Positions 21,092 to 33,076 are shown, counted from the stretch's first letter. The stretch: 64,000 nucleotides of DNA from Labyrinthula sp. Ha (GCA_015227615.1 JAALGZ010000003.1:2046001-2110000), one strand, 5' to 3'. The notes: generated from the sequence alone by a model not told the origin. Numbers and translations are program-made.

Positions 21092-24000
21092 ATGGAAGAA
21101 CAAAAAGAAAACATCGCAGTAATAGGAAGTGGGATAACTGGACTATCCGCTGCTTATTCCATAGCCTTAAGTGGGAAGAAAGTCACCTTGTTTGAGAAGA
21201 AGGAGAAACTGGGAGGACATTCGTACACAGTCAGTCAAGGTTCATCCAACAGTTTTTTTGAGTTTAGGTACAGGGGTGGATAAAAAACAAGTTGACATTG
21301 GCTTTCAAGTGTTTAATTTAACCACTTACCCTCTTTTAGTACTTTTTTTTTGTGTTTTAATTGCTTAGTCCGAGTTTTTTAGACACTTAGAAGTTGAGAC
21401 AGAAACTTCTGACATGTCTTTCTCCTATAAAGAAGTACGGAAAGATGGCTCTCTTGGATTAGAATGGGCCTCACATGGGCTGAGTTCAGTGTTTGCTCAA
21501 AGAAAAAACATTGTGGACAAAGATTTCCTCCTCACATTAAAAGATGCAGTTAGATTTGGAAAGGAAGCAGAATCTGTACTCGTAGATCCTAAATTGAAAA
21601 ACATGACTATTGGAGAATTTGCAGAACAGAAAAAGTACTCCAAGTATTTTCTTGATTGGTATCTTTTGCCAATGACAGCAGCTGTTTGGTCTGTTCCACA
21701 GAAACAGATGCTTGATTTCCCACTTTTTTCTTTTGTTCGATTTTGGAAGAATCATCATTTACTTGATCCATTGGAAAAAAAACCTATTTGGAGAGTTTGC
21801 CGCAATCGAACTGAGGACTATGTGAACAAGGTCCAACAAAGATTAATTTCCTTAGGAAGTGAAATTGTGAATCTTGATGTACAGAAAGTTGAACAAAATA
21901 ATGAAAAATATATTATTCAAGGCTTTGAAAGAAAATTTGATCAAGTAATTTTTGCTTGTCATTCAAATCAAGCACTTGAAATTGTGAAAAATAGTGATTT
22001 GCAAGATTTAGAAGAAGAAACAAAATGTTTGGGGAAGGTAAAATATTCTGTGAATGACGTAATCTTACACTCAGATCAATCATTTCTTCCTCAGAATAAA
22101 AGTGCTTGGGCAAGTTGGAATGTACTTTCAGACCAAGATGAGTCTAAATCTGTTTGCGTAACATATTGGTTAAACAACCTTCAAAATTTAGACAAAGAAA
22201 AAAACTCTTCTAAAAAATTTTCTGAAAAATTAAAACTTTGCACATTAAATCCAATCAAAGAAATTGATCCTAATTTAATCTCTTCAAAGTATCAATTAGA
22301 ACATCCAATTTTTGATGGAGATGCAATTTCAGCGCAAGAAAAATTAAACAAACTTCAAAATGGTGAAAAAAGAAAAAAGGTTTGGTTTTGTGGTGCTTGG
22401 ATGGCAAATGGATTTCACGAAGATGGAATTAAGAGTTCAATGAACGTTGTTCGAAAAGTTTTACAACTTGCTGAAACTGATCCCTTACCTTGGCAAGATC
22501 AAACATTTTGCAAATTAGTTTCTCCAAATCCAAATTACAAACTAAAAGATTACTTTTTCTTTTGTTTACTTCACTCAGCTTGTAAAAGAGGAATAAAAAA
22601 AGGGGTTTTAACTTTTGTTCTTCCAGATGGTACACAAGAATCTTTTGGTAGAGAAAGTAAATTAGTTGCCCAAAAATTAGACGAGCCAATATCCGAAGTG
22701 TACATTAACAATTTAGGAATATGTTTACAAATGATTCGGGATTCTGATGTTGGTTTAGGTGAAGCTTATATTAGTAGAGATTTAAATTGCTCAGTAGAAG
22801 ATTTAATTGGGTTCATAAAGATCTTGATTATTAACTCTGCTTCTTTAACAGAAACCATGGAAAGTTTTGGATTAAGTTCTCTATTGTATAAATTAGGTAA
22901 TTTACTGTTACTAATGAAGCATTCCTTAAAGAAAAATACAGTAGCTGGAAGTAGAAGAAATATTGAAGCGCATTACGATTTAGGCAATGACATGTATAAA
23001 CTTTTTCTAGATGAGACAATGACTTATTCTTCTGGAATTCATCAAGCTTTGGATGAACCTACAAGTTTAGAAAACCTTAAATTTGCTCAGGAAGCAAAAT
23101 TAGATAATTTAATAAAGAAACTTGATATTCAAGAAGGAGATTGGGTTCTTGAAATTGGTTGTGGATGGGGATCTTTTGCAAAACGCGCTGCTCAGAAAAA
23201 AAATTGTTTTGTAGTTGGAATCACTATTTCAATAGAGCAATTAGAATATGCACGAGAAATGTTAAAAAAAGAAGGTTTAGAAGAAAAGGTTTGTTTGATT
23301 CTGTGCGATTACAGAAAATTAGGAATGAAATCTGCAATTAAATTTCCTCTTGATTACTACGGAGATTCCAAATTTGCAAAAAAAGTGTACAAGAAATTAA
23401 CTCATATTCAATCCTTTGATAAAATTTGTTCCATTGAGATGATTGAAGCTGTAGGTGAAGATCACTTAGATGAGTATTTTTCTGTAGTAAATCGAATGTT
23501 GAGAACCGATGGAAAAGCATCTTTGCAAGCAATTAGTGTTAAGGATTCTTCTTACGACACGTACTTGCAATCAAGTGATTTCATTAGAAGACATATTTTT
23601 CCAGGTGGAAATTTAGTTTCTCTACAAAGAATTGAAAAAGCAATTAGCAAAAATGAGAATTCTTTAGTACTCAAAAAATCAGAAACCGAAGACATTGGAT
23701 TACATTACGCCACAACTTTGAGAATGTGGAGAGATTTGTTCATGAAAAATATTGCAGAAATTAGAGCTCATGGATACCCAGATGCCTTTATTAGAAAATG
23801 GGTGTTTTACTTAGTTTACTGCGAAGCTGCTTTTGAGTTAGAGTACATTCACGATTTTCAAATTTTGTTGGAAAAATCTCCTGGATCTGAAGTACCAAAA
23901 AAACTTTATGCTGTCTCTAGTGAAGTTTTGGATCAAGAAAAACTACCTTTTGAAAGTGCTCTGCTTCCTGCAATGCTTTGGACAATGGGATTCATGTCTG

Positions 24001-24710
24001 GAGTACCTAATTTACAAGAAATCTCTTTTGTTGCAGTTTTAGCTGTTTTTGTGTCATCTTTGCTGGGCGCCATTTTTCAAGACACACTTTTGAGACCCCC
24101 TCAGCAAAGAGGCAAAAAAAGCCAGGTAGTCCTTATAGAAGAAAAAGCAGCTTGGGTAGATTTTCTCTTCTCTTGCCTGGTTCTGGTTTCCTTTTTTGTT
24201 ACGGGGTTCTCGATTTTGGACAAAATTGTTCTGTTTGCTGTTTATGGTAGATTAGCAGCTGCAACTGCGAGAGGATTAGACAAAGGAGCTGTATATTTCA
24301 TGCAAGCTCTTTTCTTCACTGGTGCGATGATTTCAACTCCATCTAGTCCTCTTCTTCTTGGATTCCACGAATTGCACAATGTTTACCTAGGTGCTCGATC
24401 TCTTAAGTTCATCGAACAGGATTCATTTCTCGGTTTATCTGCGATTGAATTTAGTGGAGTTTTAGCTTCAATTACAAGAGGATTACCTTTATCTTACTCT
24501 TTAGTTACCTTTAATTTTGGGTTTCTTGCATTTCCTTATATTTTAATGGAAATTTTAGTAGTTGTAACAAGTTTGAAGGAAATTCATGATGAAAGAGAAA
24601 ATTTGTATAATACTGATGAGTTAGTAGAAAACTTTGGGTATAAGAATGAGAAAGAAGTTTTGATTCAGAATATGGTTGAAGAGGGTGAAAAAGTACAAGA
24701 AAGTAGATAA
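21092..24710 (+). CDS. FAD amine-oxidase / cyclopropane-fatty-acyl-phospholipid synthase fusion with C-terminal membrane domain
   Basis: The predicted enzyme adds a methylene or methyl group from SAM to unsaturated acyl chains of phospholipids. Exons are 21092-21239, 21268-21338 and 21369-24710 (introns 28 and 30 nt), giving 1186 residues. Residues 1 to about 430 are a COG2907-type FAD oxidoreductase: IAVIGSGITGLSAAYSIAL (GxGxxG), LFEKKEKLGGHSYTV, VDIGFQVFN and a C-terminal WFCGAWMANGFHEDG. Residues about 440-850 are the CFA synthase: AHYDLGNDMYKLFLDE, VLEIGCGWGSFA (SAM motif I, near 665), EMIEAVGEDHLDEYF and IFPGG. The last 300 residues carry about six hydrophobic segments (e.g. FVAVLAVFVSSLLGAIF), an addition not usual in plant or bacterial enzymes. 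Plants also have an amine-oxidase/CFA fusion. The TAA at 24708 may be bypassed by splicing into the DUF1365 domain. Confidence 0.92.
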
Positions 24711-24764
24711 TTTCAAATTTAACTGTGAATCTTTTTTTTGTTTTTTTTTTTTTTATATTTTTAG

Positions 24765-25789
24765 GCAATGGTGATCAACCTAAATTTTTTTCAGGAACAG
24801 TTTTTCATTCTAGAAGAAAAATGGAAAATGTTTCTCCTGCGAGAAACGTATTCAAATATGATCTCTGGATGACTTTGCTGGATGTTGATCAGTTATCTAA
24901 GAAAAGTTACTTAAACTTATTTAGTTCAATCTCATTAAATAATAGATTAAATGTTCTTTCATTTAATCGAGAGGATTATTATGGAGAAAAAACTGAAGAA
25001 TTATCCGAGAGTATTCGCAATTTAGTGTACAAAAAGTATTTTTTTTTTACATGCTTTATTTTTAGTATTGGAATTAAACCTGATGGAAAAATTTTACTTC
25101 TCACTAATTTAGCTAATTTTGGTTATGTTTTTAATTCTCTTAGTATTTACTATTGCTATAATAGTAATAATGAATTATTATGTTGTGCATTAGAGGTTAC
25201 AAATACTCCATGGCTTGTTAAAAGAGTTTATGTAGTTCGTCCAGATGAGAAAAGAAGTGATAATTTATTTCTTAGAAATATGATTGAGAAGGATTTTCAC
25301 GTGAGTCCATTTAAGGATGTGTATTATGTGTATGATTTTGAAATTAAGAATATATTCGAACAAGAGAAAATATCTTTTGTAATGAAGAATTATAGAAGAA
25401 GAGTTCCTGAGGGAATTAATCCATCTGCTTCTAATTTAAAATATACCTGGGAGCATAAATTTGGTGGTGAAAAAGTTAAGGAAGTTGATTTTGAGGAGTT
25501 CAAGGATTCTGAACCAGCTTTTGAAGTTAGATTAAATATACAACAAGATACTTTGTGGAATTGTTTCAAGGGTAATCCTGTTATGTGTATGACTGATGCT
25601 TTGAGAATTCATTGGCAGGCGTATGTTATCATGTTTAAAAAAGGATGTGAGTTTAAGATTACACCGAATAACCAACCAGCTGTTCAATTAAAAACACTAC
25701 TGCTTAGCGTACTTGTATTCTCGATGGCATTTGTTTGGAGTCTAATGAAAAAGGTTGGGGTATTTTGTTATAGATTCACTAAGCGATAA
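24765..25789 (+). CDS. DUF1365 domain protein, possibly the 3' part of the preceding fatty-acid synthase gene
   Basis: The frame matches DUF1365 (COG3496): FSGTVFHSRRK at the start (family LYxGxVxHxRxxP), MTLLDVDQL, NRLNVLSFNREDYYG, LLLTNLANFGYVFNSLSIYYCY (family GYVFNPLSVYFCY), ALEVTNTP, FHVSPFKDVYYVYDF and ALRIHWQAYV. A hydrophobic helix and basic tail end it. In bacteria this family sits in one operon with the COG2907 oxidase and CFA synthase. No ATG precedes the conserved start; the frame is preceded by a T-tract and TTAG, a 3' splice site requiring phase 1. A donor GTAGAT at 24703, also phase 1, would give a 62-nt intron and a 1525-residue triple fusion. Alternatively translation starts at ATG 24821, losing the first conserved strand. 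The family is certain; the 5' structure is not. Confidence 0.85.
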
Positions 25790-25841
25790 ATTCAAATAGA
25801 GTTGGTTTGGCTTATAAAACTAACTTAAACTTAATATTCAT

Positions 25842-25857
25842 CCTTCGTTTCCGAAGG
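25842..25857. terminator. Short hairpin in a convergent intergenic region
   Basis: CCTTCG-TTTC-CGAAGG forms a 6-bp stem with a 4-base loop inside the 172 bp between the convergent DUF1365 and ROCO stop codons. A further CCCGAAGG lies 15-20 bp downstream. It could mark 3'-end processing or insulation between converging transcripts. Function is guesswork. Confidence 0.25.
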
Positions 25858-25961
25858 GGGCACTACAGACATCCCGAAGGAAAAAATTAAATAAACAAGA
25901 TTGAACTGTCACATTCAATTCACCCAAGCACTATCACACTAAGTACATTGTTGACCAGAAC

Positions 25962-28900
25962 TTAGATTTCCGAAAGAAAATCATTCAAATCTGTTGGCAG
26001 GGTGTTGGCATAGGCAGTTTTTTCCTGAAACCATGGGAAAATTTTGCCCTTTCTTGCTTGCTCATAGGGCAAAAACTCTGCATTATTAGAAAACTTTGCT
26101 TCCCAACTTAGACTATGACCCATTACACCTGAGTTAATGCCCTGCAAGATATTCTGAACTATTCCCCAAGCTTGGGAGAACGAGTCAGAGCAATAGAGAA
26201 CAATCTGTCTCTTCTGCAAGTGCTTGATTAACCTAAATCCTTCAGCGGGTTTGGTTGAAGCAACGAATTCAAAAAAGTTTTGATATACAGAGATCTTTCG
26301 TTTGCTTGCCTCAACTTTTCTTAATCCTTGAATTTCGCCCAGAAAATCAATATTCATAAGGCCGCAAACTAACCTTTCAAATATTCCAATGGGCAACAGA
26401 AAACTTGAAAAATCAAAGATACACATATTGTCAAAACGAAGTTCTTTCGCGACCGAGCCAAACCCGAATGTTGATATTTTCTTTTTTAAGCGTGGCTTAG
26501 GTTTGAGTAAACTTGGAACAAGATACAACTCAACTTCCGTATTCAAACGATCTGCACTAAACTTCGAGAGAAGCAGTGTTTCCTTCATAACATCAAGCAA
26601 GAAATCAATTTCATCCTTGTCATTCTTCCAGAAAAAGTCAATAAGATCCTTTGAAAGTAAACCTTTGGAGAATGCAAGTTCAGAATCTTCCGCGAGACCT
26701 GCCTTCTCTATAGCTAGTTTTTCATTCTTGGACACATGAGCCTCGATGTTCGCATCCCTTATAACTTTCCCAAGAGTTTTCATCAACCAATCACATTGCA
26801 AAACTATTTTTCCCCTCAATCTTTCCGTAGAGGTCAAATGCACAATAACACCGAGCTCATGGAAGAGCTCTAGCATTTGATACACTTCCCGATTGGATTT
26901 AACCTCAAACTTAGCTGCAATGGCAAATACCTCATCCACTTTCACGTACTTTGTTCCCTTTGATATTATGGCATCCAATATAGCGAGCCACCGAATAGGT
27001 ACTGGAGCATTAACATGTTGCTGAAGCCTAGCCTCTCGTTCTATAACTAGCTGAAGAGTATGTACACCAACAAATTTTCTATTGTTGAGAGGAAAATAGC
27101 AGAATCCTTCTTCGTCATTAGACACTATACTGACATTTCTCTCTTTAAGGAGAGAACTATATTGTTTCAAAAAGCTAACTAGCTCTTCGTTTATATCAGC
27201 AAGCTTCTGCTGAGAGCCGTGCTCATCAATAAGATCAAGGTGCGTGCCAACTAAGAACACTGGTGCTCCGCTCGCATGAAGCAATATGCTTTCAATCCAA
27301 AATGACAGGTAGCTAAAATCATAAGGATTTTTCGATAAAAAATCTGAAAGATTAAAGACAACCACGTACAATGCGTGGCTTGTAAGAAACAAATGATGTA
27401 GGGAATAGAATTCACTTTGTCCGCCTAGATCCCATAGACTGAAATCAAGGGTATCTCGATCCGGACGGCCAATAGCCTCCATGTCGATGCCAGAAACCAT
27501 GAAATCTTTGTCGACATCTATTGACTGTCGTGCACTGGTCATGCCTTCTTCGCTCATGAGACTGACAGCAGATAGTGTTCTTCTTCTGAAGCTTCTTCTA
27601 AAGGGACTCACCATTCCAGATAGATTCCGATCCATACTCTTGATTCGTTGTCTTCTAAGTTTCAGTGGAAACCTTGAAGACGGACCCTTGACTCCAAGGT
27701 TTCGGTCGCTCTCTTCACTCTTACTATACTCCTGGGCTATAACATCTTCAGGTGATGAGGCCTCTTCCACCTTAGGTCCTGCCTTGCGGAGTCTCTCTGC
27801 CAAGATTCTAGCGGCATGTCGGGCTGTGAAAATTTTAGTCTTGGCCCCAGTTTCTGTACGGGGGTTTCTCATCTGCTTGGAAGGCTCACCATTCCATATA
27901 TAGTCATGGGTTTTTGTCCAACCAACTGTTTGGTCTTCATCCGACGTTGTCGAGAGCTGAGTTAGTGACGCTCCAACTGTCGAGTCCCACTCTTCTTGAA
28001 ACGGTTCTCTTAAAAGTGCACGTACAGTGGATGTCTTGCCAGATCTTCCCTCACCTACAAAAACAATACGACTTCTCAACCAGGGGCCAGTTTCGTTGGC
28101 CTTCATGGCAGCATCAAAAAGAGCAATTTGATCCTGTTTCGATTGACTCACGTATGTTCGAAGGTTTCTATTCCACTTTTCCATATTGTCATTGGAAATC
28201 AAATTGTTGTCTAATATTCTGAGATTAACAATTGGACAGGCAACTTGAGGTACAAGAGCTTTGTTCTCTTCAGTATCAAATTCGTTTGGCAAAGTGCCTC
28301 TAAGTGCATCAAAAACCTGCATCACACCTTCTTCGCCTAATATGCAAGCATTAACATCCAACTCCAACAAAGACCTGTTGAAGCAAATCATTTTCGCAAT
28401 GAATTTAGCTCCTGCCGACATCACCCTGTTCTGGCTTAATCTAAGGATGCTCAAACAAGAATTTTTCTCCAAAACTGTACACAACTTTTCAGTTCCACGT
28501 GGCCCTATTCGATTATCAGACAGGAGCAAGGAAAACAAACTTGTATTCGGTAACGCATCTGCCAAAGCAATAATCCCTGCATCACTTACTTGATTTCGCC
28601 TTAGATTCAACTTTCGTAAACTCTTATTCCCACTTAAACTCTTTGCAAGCAACTGGGCTCCTTCATCTCCGATATTGCAATTTGTCAAATCTATTAAACG
28701 GATCTTATTATTTTTTTCTAGAAAAGAAAATGGATTCCCTCTAGCCTTAAACAAAAAAGTAGACTTCCAAATAAAAAGTTTAAGAACATTACATGCTCGT
28801 AAAGATGAGTTTTCCATTGCTGTAGAAAAAAGTTTGCAAGCTGTTTCTGAGAAGACAAGGTTAGACAGAGTTAAAGAGTTGCAAACTGATGGTGTGCTTA

Positions 28901-29180
28901 TCTCCTCGCCAACCGTTCTGATAGCTACCTCATGATCAAGACGCCGCTGTGCCTCGCGTTCTTCCTTTATCCTGTTTTCCAAGTTAGTAAGGTGTGTACT
29001 CCACGGGATGTCTAGTTCAGATGCTTGTTCCTTCAATTCCTGGGTTGATAGATTAACTTGCTCAAGTGAAGTGTTAAGGAAGGGGAAAATTAAACTATCT
29101 GTTTCTGATACTTTAAGCTTGAAAGAATGTGCGTCTCGGAAAAGATTTCGAAGATAAGGGAGGTCCACAGTAGATGACAT
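25962..29180 (-). CDS. LRR-ROCO GTPase (Roc-COR) protein
   Basis: About 1072 residues from ATG 29180 (an ATG at 29207 in the same frame would add nine). An N-terminal helical segment is followed by RI-type leucine-rich repeats from about 150 to 330 (e.g. LIDLTNCNIGDEGAQLLAKS, KLNLRRNQVSDAGIIALADA). The Roc GTPase follows: P-loop GEGRSGKTS near 377, switch II LWDLGGQSEFYSLHHLF near 583, and GTHLDL (in place of N/TKxD) near 647. A COR-like region fills the C-terminal third (IRWLAILDAIISKG, VYQMLELFHELGVIVHL). There is no kinase domain. Between P-loop and WDLGGQ lie about 200 residues rather than the usual 40-50, including a basic, Ser-rich block (RRSFRRRTLSAVSLMSEEG). One atypical stretch before the main repeats (WKSTFLFKARGNPFSFLEKN) could hide a short frame-preserving intron, which I could not resolve. 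The likely role is dimeric signalling GTPase. Confidence 0.92.
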   Translation of the reverse strand: MSSTVDLPYLRNLFRDAHSFKLKVSETDSLIFPFLNTSLEQVNLSTQELKEQASELDIPWSTHLTNLENRIKEEREAQRRLDHEVAIRTVGEEISTPSVCNSLTLSNLVFSETACKLFSTAMENSSLRACNVLKLFIWKSTFLFKARGNPFSFLEKNNKIRLIDLTNCNIGDEGAQLLAKSLSGNKSLRKLNLRRNQVSDAGIIALADALPNTSLFSLLLSDNRIGPRGTEKLCTVLEKNSCLSILRLSQNRVMSAGAKFIAKMICFNRSLLELDVNACILGEEGVMQVFDALRGTLPNEFDTEENKALVPQVACPIVNLRILDNNLISNDNMEKWNRNLRTYVSQSKQDQIALFDAAMKANETGPWLRSRIVFVGEGRSGKTSTVRALLREPFQEEWDSTVGASLTQLSTTSDEDQTVGWTKTHDYIWNGEPSKQMRNPRTETGAKTKIFTARHAARILAERLRKAGPKVEEASSPEDVIAQEYSKSEESDRNLGVKGPSSRFPLKLRRQRIKSMDRNLSGMVSPFRRSFRRRTLSAVSLMSEEGMTSARQSIDVDKDFMVSGIDMEAIGRPDRDTLDFSLWDLGGQSEFYSLHHLFLTSHALYVVVFNLSDFLSKNPYDFSYLSFWIESILLHASGAPVFLVGTHLDLIDEHGSQQKLADINEELVSFLKQYSSLLKERNVSIVSNDEEGFCYFPLNNRKFVGVHTLQLVIEREARLQQHVNAPVPIRWLAILDAIISKGTKYVKVDEVFAIAAKFEVKSNREVYQMLELFHELGVIVHLTSTERLRGKIVLQCDWLMKTLGKVIRDANIEAHVSKNEKLAIEKAGLAEDSELAFSKGLLSKDLIDFFWKNDKDEIDFLLDVMKETLLLSKFSADRLNTEVELYLVPSLLKPKPRLKKKISTFGFGSVAKELRFDNMCIFDFSSFLLPIGIFERLVCGLMNIDFLGEIQGLRKVEASKRKISVYQNFFEFVASTKPAEGFRLIKHLQKRQIVLYCSDSFSQAWGIVQNILQGINSGVMGHSLSWEAKFSNNAEFLPYEQARKGKIFPWFQEKTAYANTLPTDLNDFLSEI

Positions 29181-32100
29181 TCGGCAAGAAAGAAAAAGCG
29201 ATTGCAATTAAACTTTTCGTTTCTTTTTCGACACTATTACTGTCGCAATATGTGTATATTTTGGGCGATCTTGTCAAACGATAGTGATACGTATTAAGTG
29301 CCCAGTGGGCAGAAAAGTTCTTGCCGCGTTCATAAGCCGCAATTGTACTCTCTTAAAACATAATCATGAGTCTGCCTATTTTATAATCTTCCTAGGATGC
29401 TGATGAAGTCAAACATTTGATAAAGTTTCAGAAAGCTACCAAAGCAAAGTTGTACGTCTACATCTTAGGATAACTTTGTAAGATCTTTTGTTGCATATTG
29501 TGTATATTCAATCGATTAGTGGTTATCAAACTAGTATAAATCGATAGAGTAGAAGGGGTGAACATTTGTTTGAGGAAATTAATCACATAACCAATCTTGC
29601 GACTTTGCCAAAAAAAAATAACAAAAAAAAGAGCAAAGCTAACTGTAAGCTAAGAAAAAGAAAAATTAGACTTAATACTAGTAATTCGACCTAAGGTAAT
29701 AGCAACCTAAGTATTCTACGACTTCGTAGAATTGCTATGAGTTTTATTTGCCTCTTTATACAGCCTCAACTGGGTAAGAGGCTTCTGATCAAGATCCTAA
29801 CTGCCTGATTGACTTCAGTATAAATGCCTAACGTTCTTGTTAGTAACTCTGACATACTTTCGAATATCTGACTGTTTGATGTATCATTCGGAGCAGGAAA
29901 TTTGTAAATCTTAAATTAACCAAAATGCTCAAATTAAAAACAGAAATTCGGTATCATAGTCTTATTTAACATCTTTCTATGCCTGAATGAATCCACTTAT
30001 CCCATATCTGCTAGCTGCATTAAATGTTCTGCATTGAGGCAACTCTCTTCCTCAACCTCCTCAAGGTTCAATGTTACAGCATTTTAGTTTTCTAAGAGTT
30101 TTTATCTGTTTTGCACATGATTTTATTTGAATTACATTACTTGAGCCATATGAAAGCTAAATATGACCCTTCATAGTTTTTTTGTATTTCCTGAAAAAAA
30201 GGTTTAGCAAAGCCACGTTTCATTAGTAAGGCTTACAGCTGAAATATGTCGGGAGTAGATAGCCCAACATAAAACAGTACTGTTTAATATTTTTGTATGG
30301 TTGTTATAGCAATGTAACTTTTCAGTTACACAGCTACGGTCCAGGTCTTAGCTTTGAAACTTTCTGTTTCATCTGTTCTATTATCGGTGGTTACCTTAAG
30401 ACCCTCAAGAGTTAAGTGTTTTCTCTGGATTCAATGCACACAGTGTAAAAATAAATTTGAAAATAGATATATGTGATTGAATTTATTTAAATTTTACCTT
30501 AAGATAGAGGTGCCATCTAGTTAAGAGGTCGCACAAAGTTCTCGATGCGAGCTATGCTCCAAGCATTAGAGTGGGGCTCGGATCGGACTGTAGTAAGCCC
30601 CTATAGTTTATACATCAAATTCACTAATATCCGAGAGATTTTTATTAACTTTTCAATCGTTTCAAATCTCTACCCGCGCCGCAAGTAGTTTTACCTAAGG
30701 TGGTTGTGAAAAATTACAATTTTTTATTTTATGTTAAATGAAATATGAAGTTTTAGAAGTAGACTTGTCTTTTCCTTGGTTGGGAATTCAACTATGACGT
30801 AGGCGACTGCCGATCCAGTTGAAAAAAAATCTTATTAGTCAATTTTATGTAAGTGCTATTGAGTTGGAAACTCCATCAAGAGTAATCAAGACGTACTAGC
30901 CTGTAACTCGATATTAGTTTTATTTTCTATGAAGGGATGTAAGTGACAAAGAATTGAGGTATATACAGTATCATCTGCGGAATAGTGTATTGAAGAGATA
31001 CCTGTAGATTTAAGAATTGTCTTATTACATTCATTCTTCTGGGTTTTATTTTTCTAAGAAAATGTCACACTAGTTTTTAAAATATTGAGGAAGGTATTCT
31101 GCTTCTTTGAAATGTTATGGACCTTTTGTAGAGAATTACAACACTTGAAGACATTCAGTTTATAGTTGATTAGCTATAATCATCCTTATTTCTATTTGTT
31201 TGAAACTCTGGTGAAACTCTACCTTAGATGCCGCAGCAATTAGTGTAACCTCTTTAAGTTAGTCCAATGAACTATGATAAGAAACACAAATAGTCCAGTT
31301 TTCCAATGTTCCTAAGAAAATCTAGTTCTATCACTAAGTTCAATGCATGAATTGTATATTCAACAGATATAAAATTCTTATATAAAAGGCTAGCAGTATT
31401 AGCAACTAAGTTACATTTAAATTATTTAACTTTATTTCTCAATTCTAATACACAATGTCTAATGATTTACTCAAAATACATACCTCAGTTAGTGCAATAA
31501 AAAAATTTACAGGTCTACAATTAATAGCACATAGAGTTTTACCTCAGATATAAATTTATCTTTTTAATATTTATCGTATATTTAGCTGAAATATTTTGCT
31601 TCGTATTTTTCTTTGCTTATGAGACAGGAAGTTTACAGCTCACATTTCCCCATTGGTTTTCGATTGGATGAATAGTATACAATAGTAGATACTCTCTGCT
31701 CTCCAGCTTACAATTTAACTAAAATATACCCTTTGAGCTCGTTTTAGTTTCTAAGAATTGCATAAAATATTTTTCTAGCTATTAGTATCACAATATTAAA
31801 CTAATTGTCAATATTGTACTTGAAAAAAGTTCAAACTTTTCTAGTAGACGCTGATGAAAGGCGTAGAGCTGTATCACTAGACACCAAGGTACAGTACAGT
31901 TAATTAGACTACGCTCAATTCTGAATAGATAATTCATATTTTCTTCAAATTCGAAATGGGTTAGCTTTAACACCCATTATTTCACGAAAACGTGTAAATG
32001 TTGAGGAAAATGAAGCTTGGAATTATACGTTTACTATTATCATAGGCCCTAATGAGTAGACATTCTTCTATTCCTGAGAACTGCGCAAAATTACCTAAAA

Positions 32101-32671
32101 AGGGTAATTTTGACTTCACCTAAGAAACTTTTGCAATTGCGATTAAATCAACTTATTATTTAGATTGAATATGAACTTTGGAGTCCTTGAACTAGTGATG
32201 CTAACCAAAGATAGTATTAACAAAGAGAACCTCGGGCATCAAAATAAGATAGTAGAATCTAATATGCCACTAAAAAATAGAGAACACAGAATTAAAAATG
32301 GTAACATATATTACTGACGTTGTAGCTTGAGTTGTAATCACACATTTTAGGAGTGATATCTTATACTTATTATCACTACACTGATTCTATACTTAGCTTG
32401 AAGCCTCTTTCTAATCTCTAGTTTCCTAATAACAAAATTTACATTTTTATGTCATAAATATAAATATTTTGATGGTTAGGTCAGCATTTTTCCATTAAAT
32501 TTAGCGATGCTTAGTTCTTGTTCCGTGTAGAGACTTCACTTTATATTAACATGAGCTAACAAACGAAAGATTTAATGAAATATTTGGACATTTTCCCAAA
32601 TAAGCCTTTTTTTAGTACCTAATTTTACAAGAATTTTTATTTGGAAACTAATTGAATTCTAGTTTTAATGT
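29181..32671. other. 3.5-kb gene desert
   Basis: AT-rich sequence upstream of the ROCO gene, which presumably contributes its promoter at the left end. No open frame of substance, recognisable RNA gene or clear repeat was seen on either strand. The right end should contain the 3' flank of the CFAP107-like gene. Confidence 0.45.
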
Positions 32672-33076
32672 TTAGAGCACCCTGTCGTCTTGAAAGACAA
32701 GGATTTTGTCAAGCTTTTTAAAGTCCTGGCTCGCTGCGGTAAGCCCAAATGAAGCCCTTCTTCCATTTTTTCTTCTCATGTTGAAATGCTCATCATCTTC
32801 GATGTAGATCTTAATCTCTTCATTCCCCCCTTCTTGCACTTGTTTTCTACTACATTGTTTCGTTACTTCGGAATCATTTTTCATGTACAGATCCCTGTAC
32901 AAGTTCAGCCTCTCGCGAAACCATTTTCCCCTCTCCATCTGCTTTCCGACAAAACGAGTTTGTCTCATGTTCTCTTTCCTTTTCTTCTTTGTTTCTACAG
33001 AGATATATCTAGACTCTAGCTCTTGTTTTGCCCTGTCTTCTACCCAGTTTCCGATTAAAATTTTGTTTCCATACAT
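32672..33076 (-). CDS. CFAP107-like microtubule inner protein candidate
   Basis: 134 residues from ATG 33076. The start reads MYGNKILIGNWVEDRA, very like the NKVLIGNWLEER motif near the N-terminus of CFAP107 (C1orf158, DUF4541), a protein of the doublet-microtubule lumen. The rest is basic and helical (QMERGKWFRERLNLYRDLYM) and ends in a polar tail. It is shorter than animal CFAP107 and similarity beyond the motif is not evident to me, so another short axonemal protein family is possible. The frame extends upstream to a TTG, but the first ATG coincides with the conserved motif. It shares a 46-bp divergent region with POLD3. Confidence 0.55.
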   Translation of the reverse strand: MYGNKILIGNWVEDRAKQELESRYISVETKKKRKENMRQTRFVGKQMERGKWFRERLNLYRDLYMKNDSEVTKQCSRKQVQEGGNEEIKIYIEDDEHFNMRRKNGRRASFGLTAASQDFKKLDKILVFQDDRVL

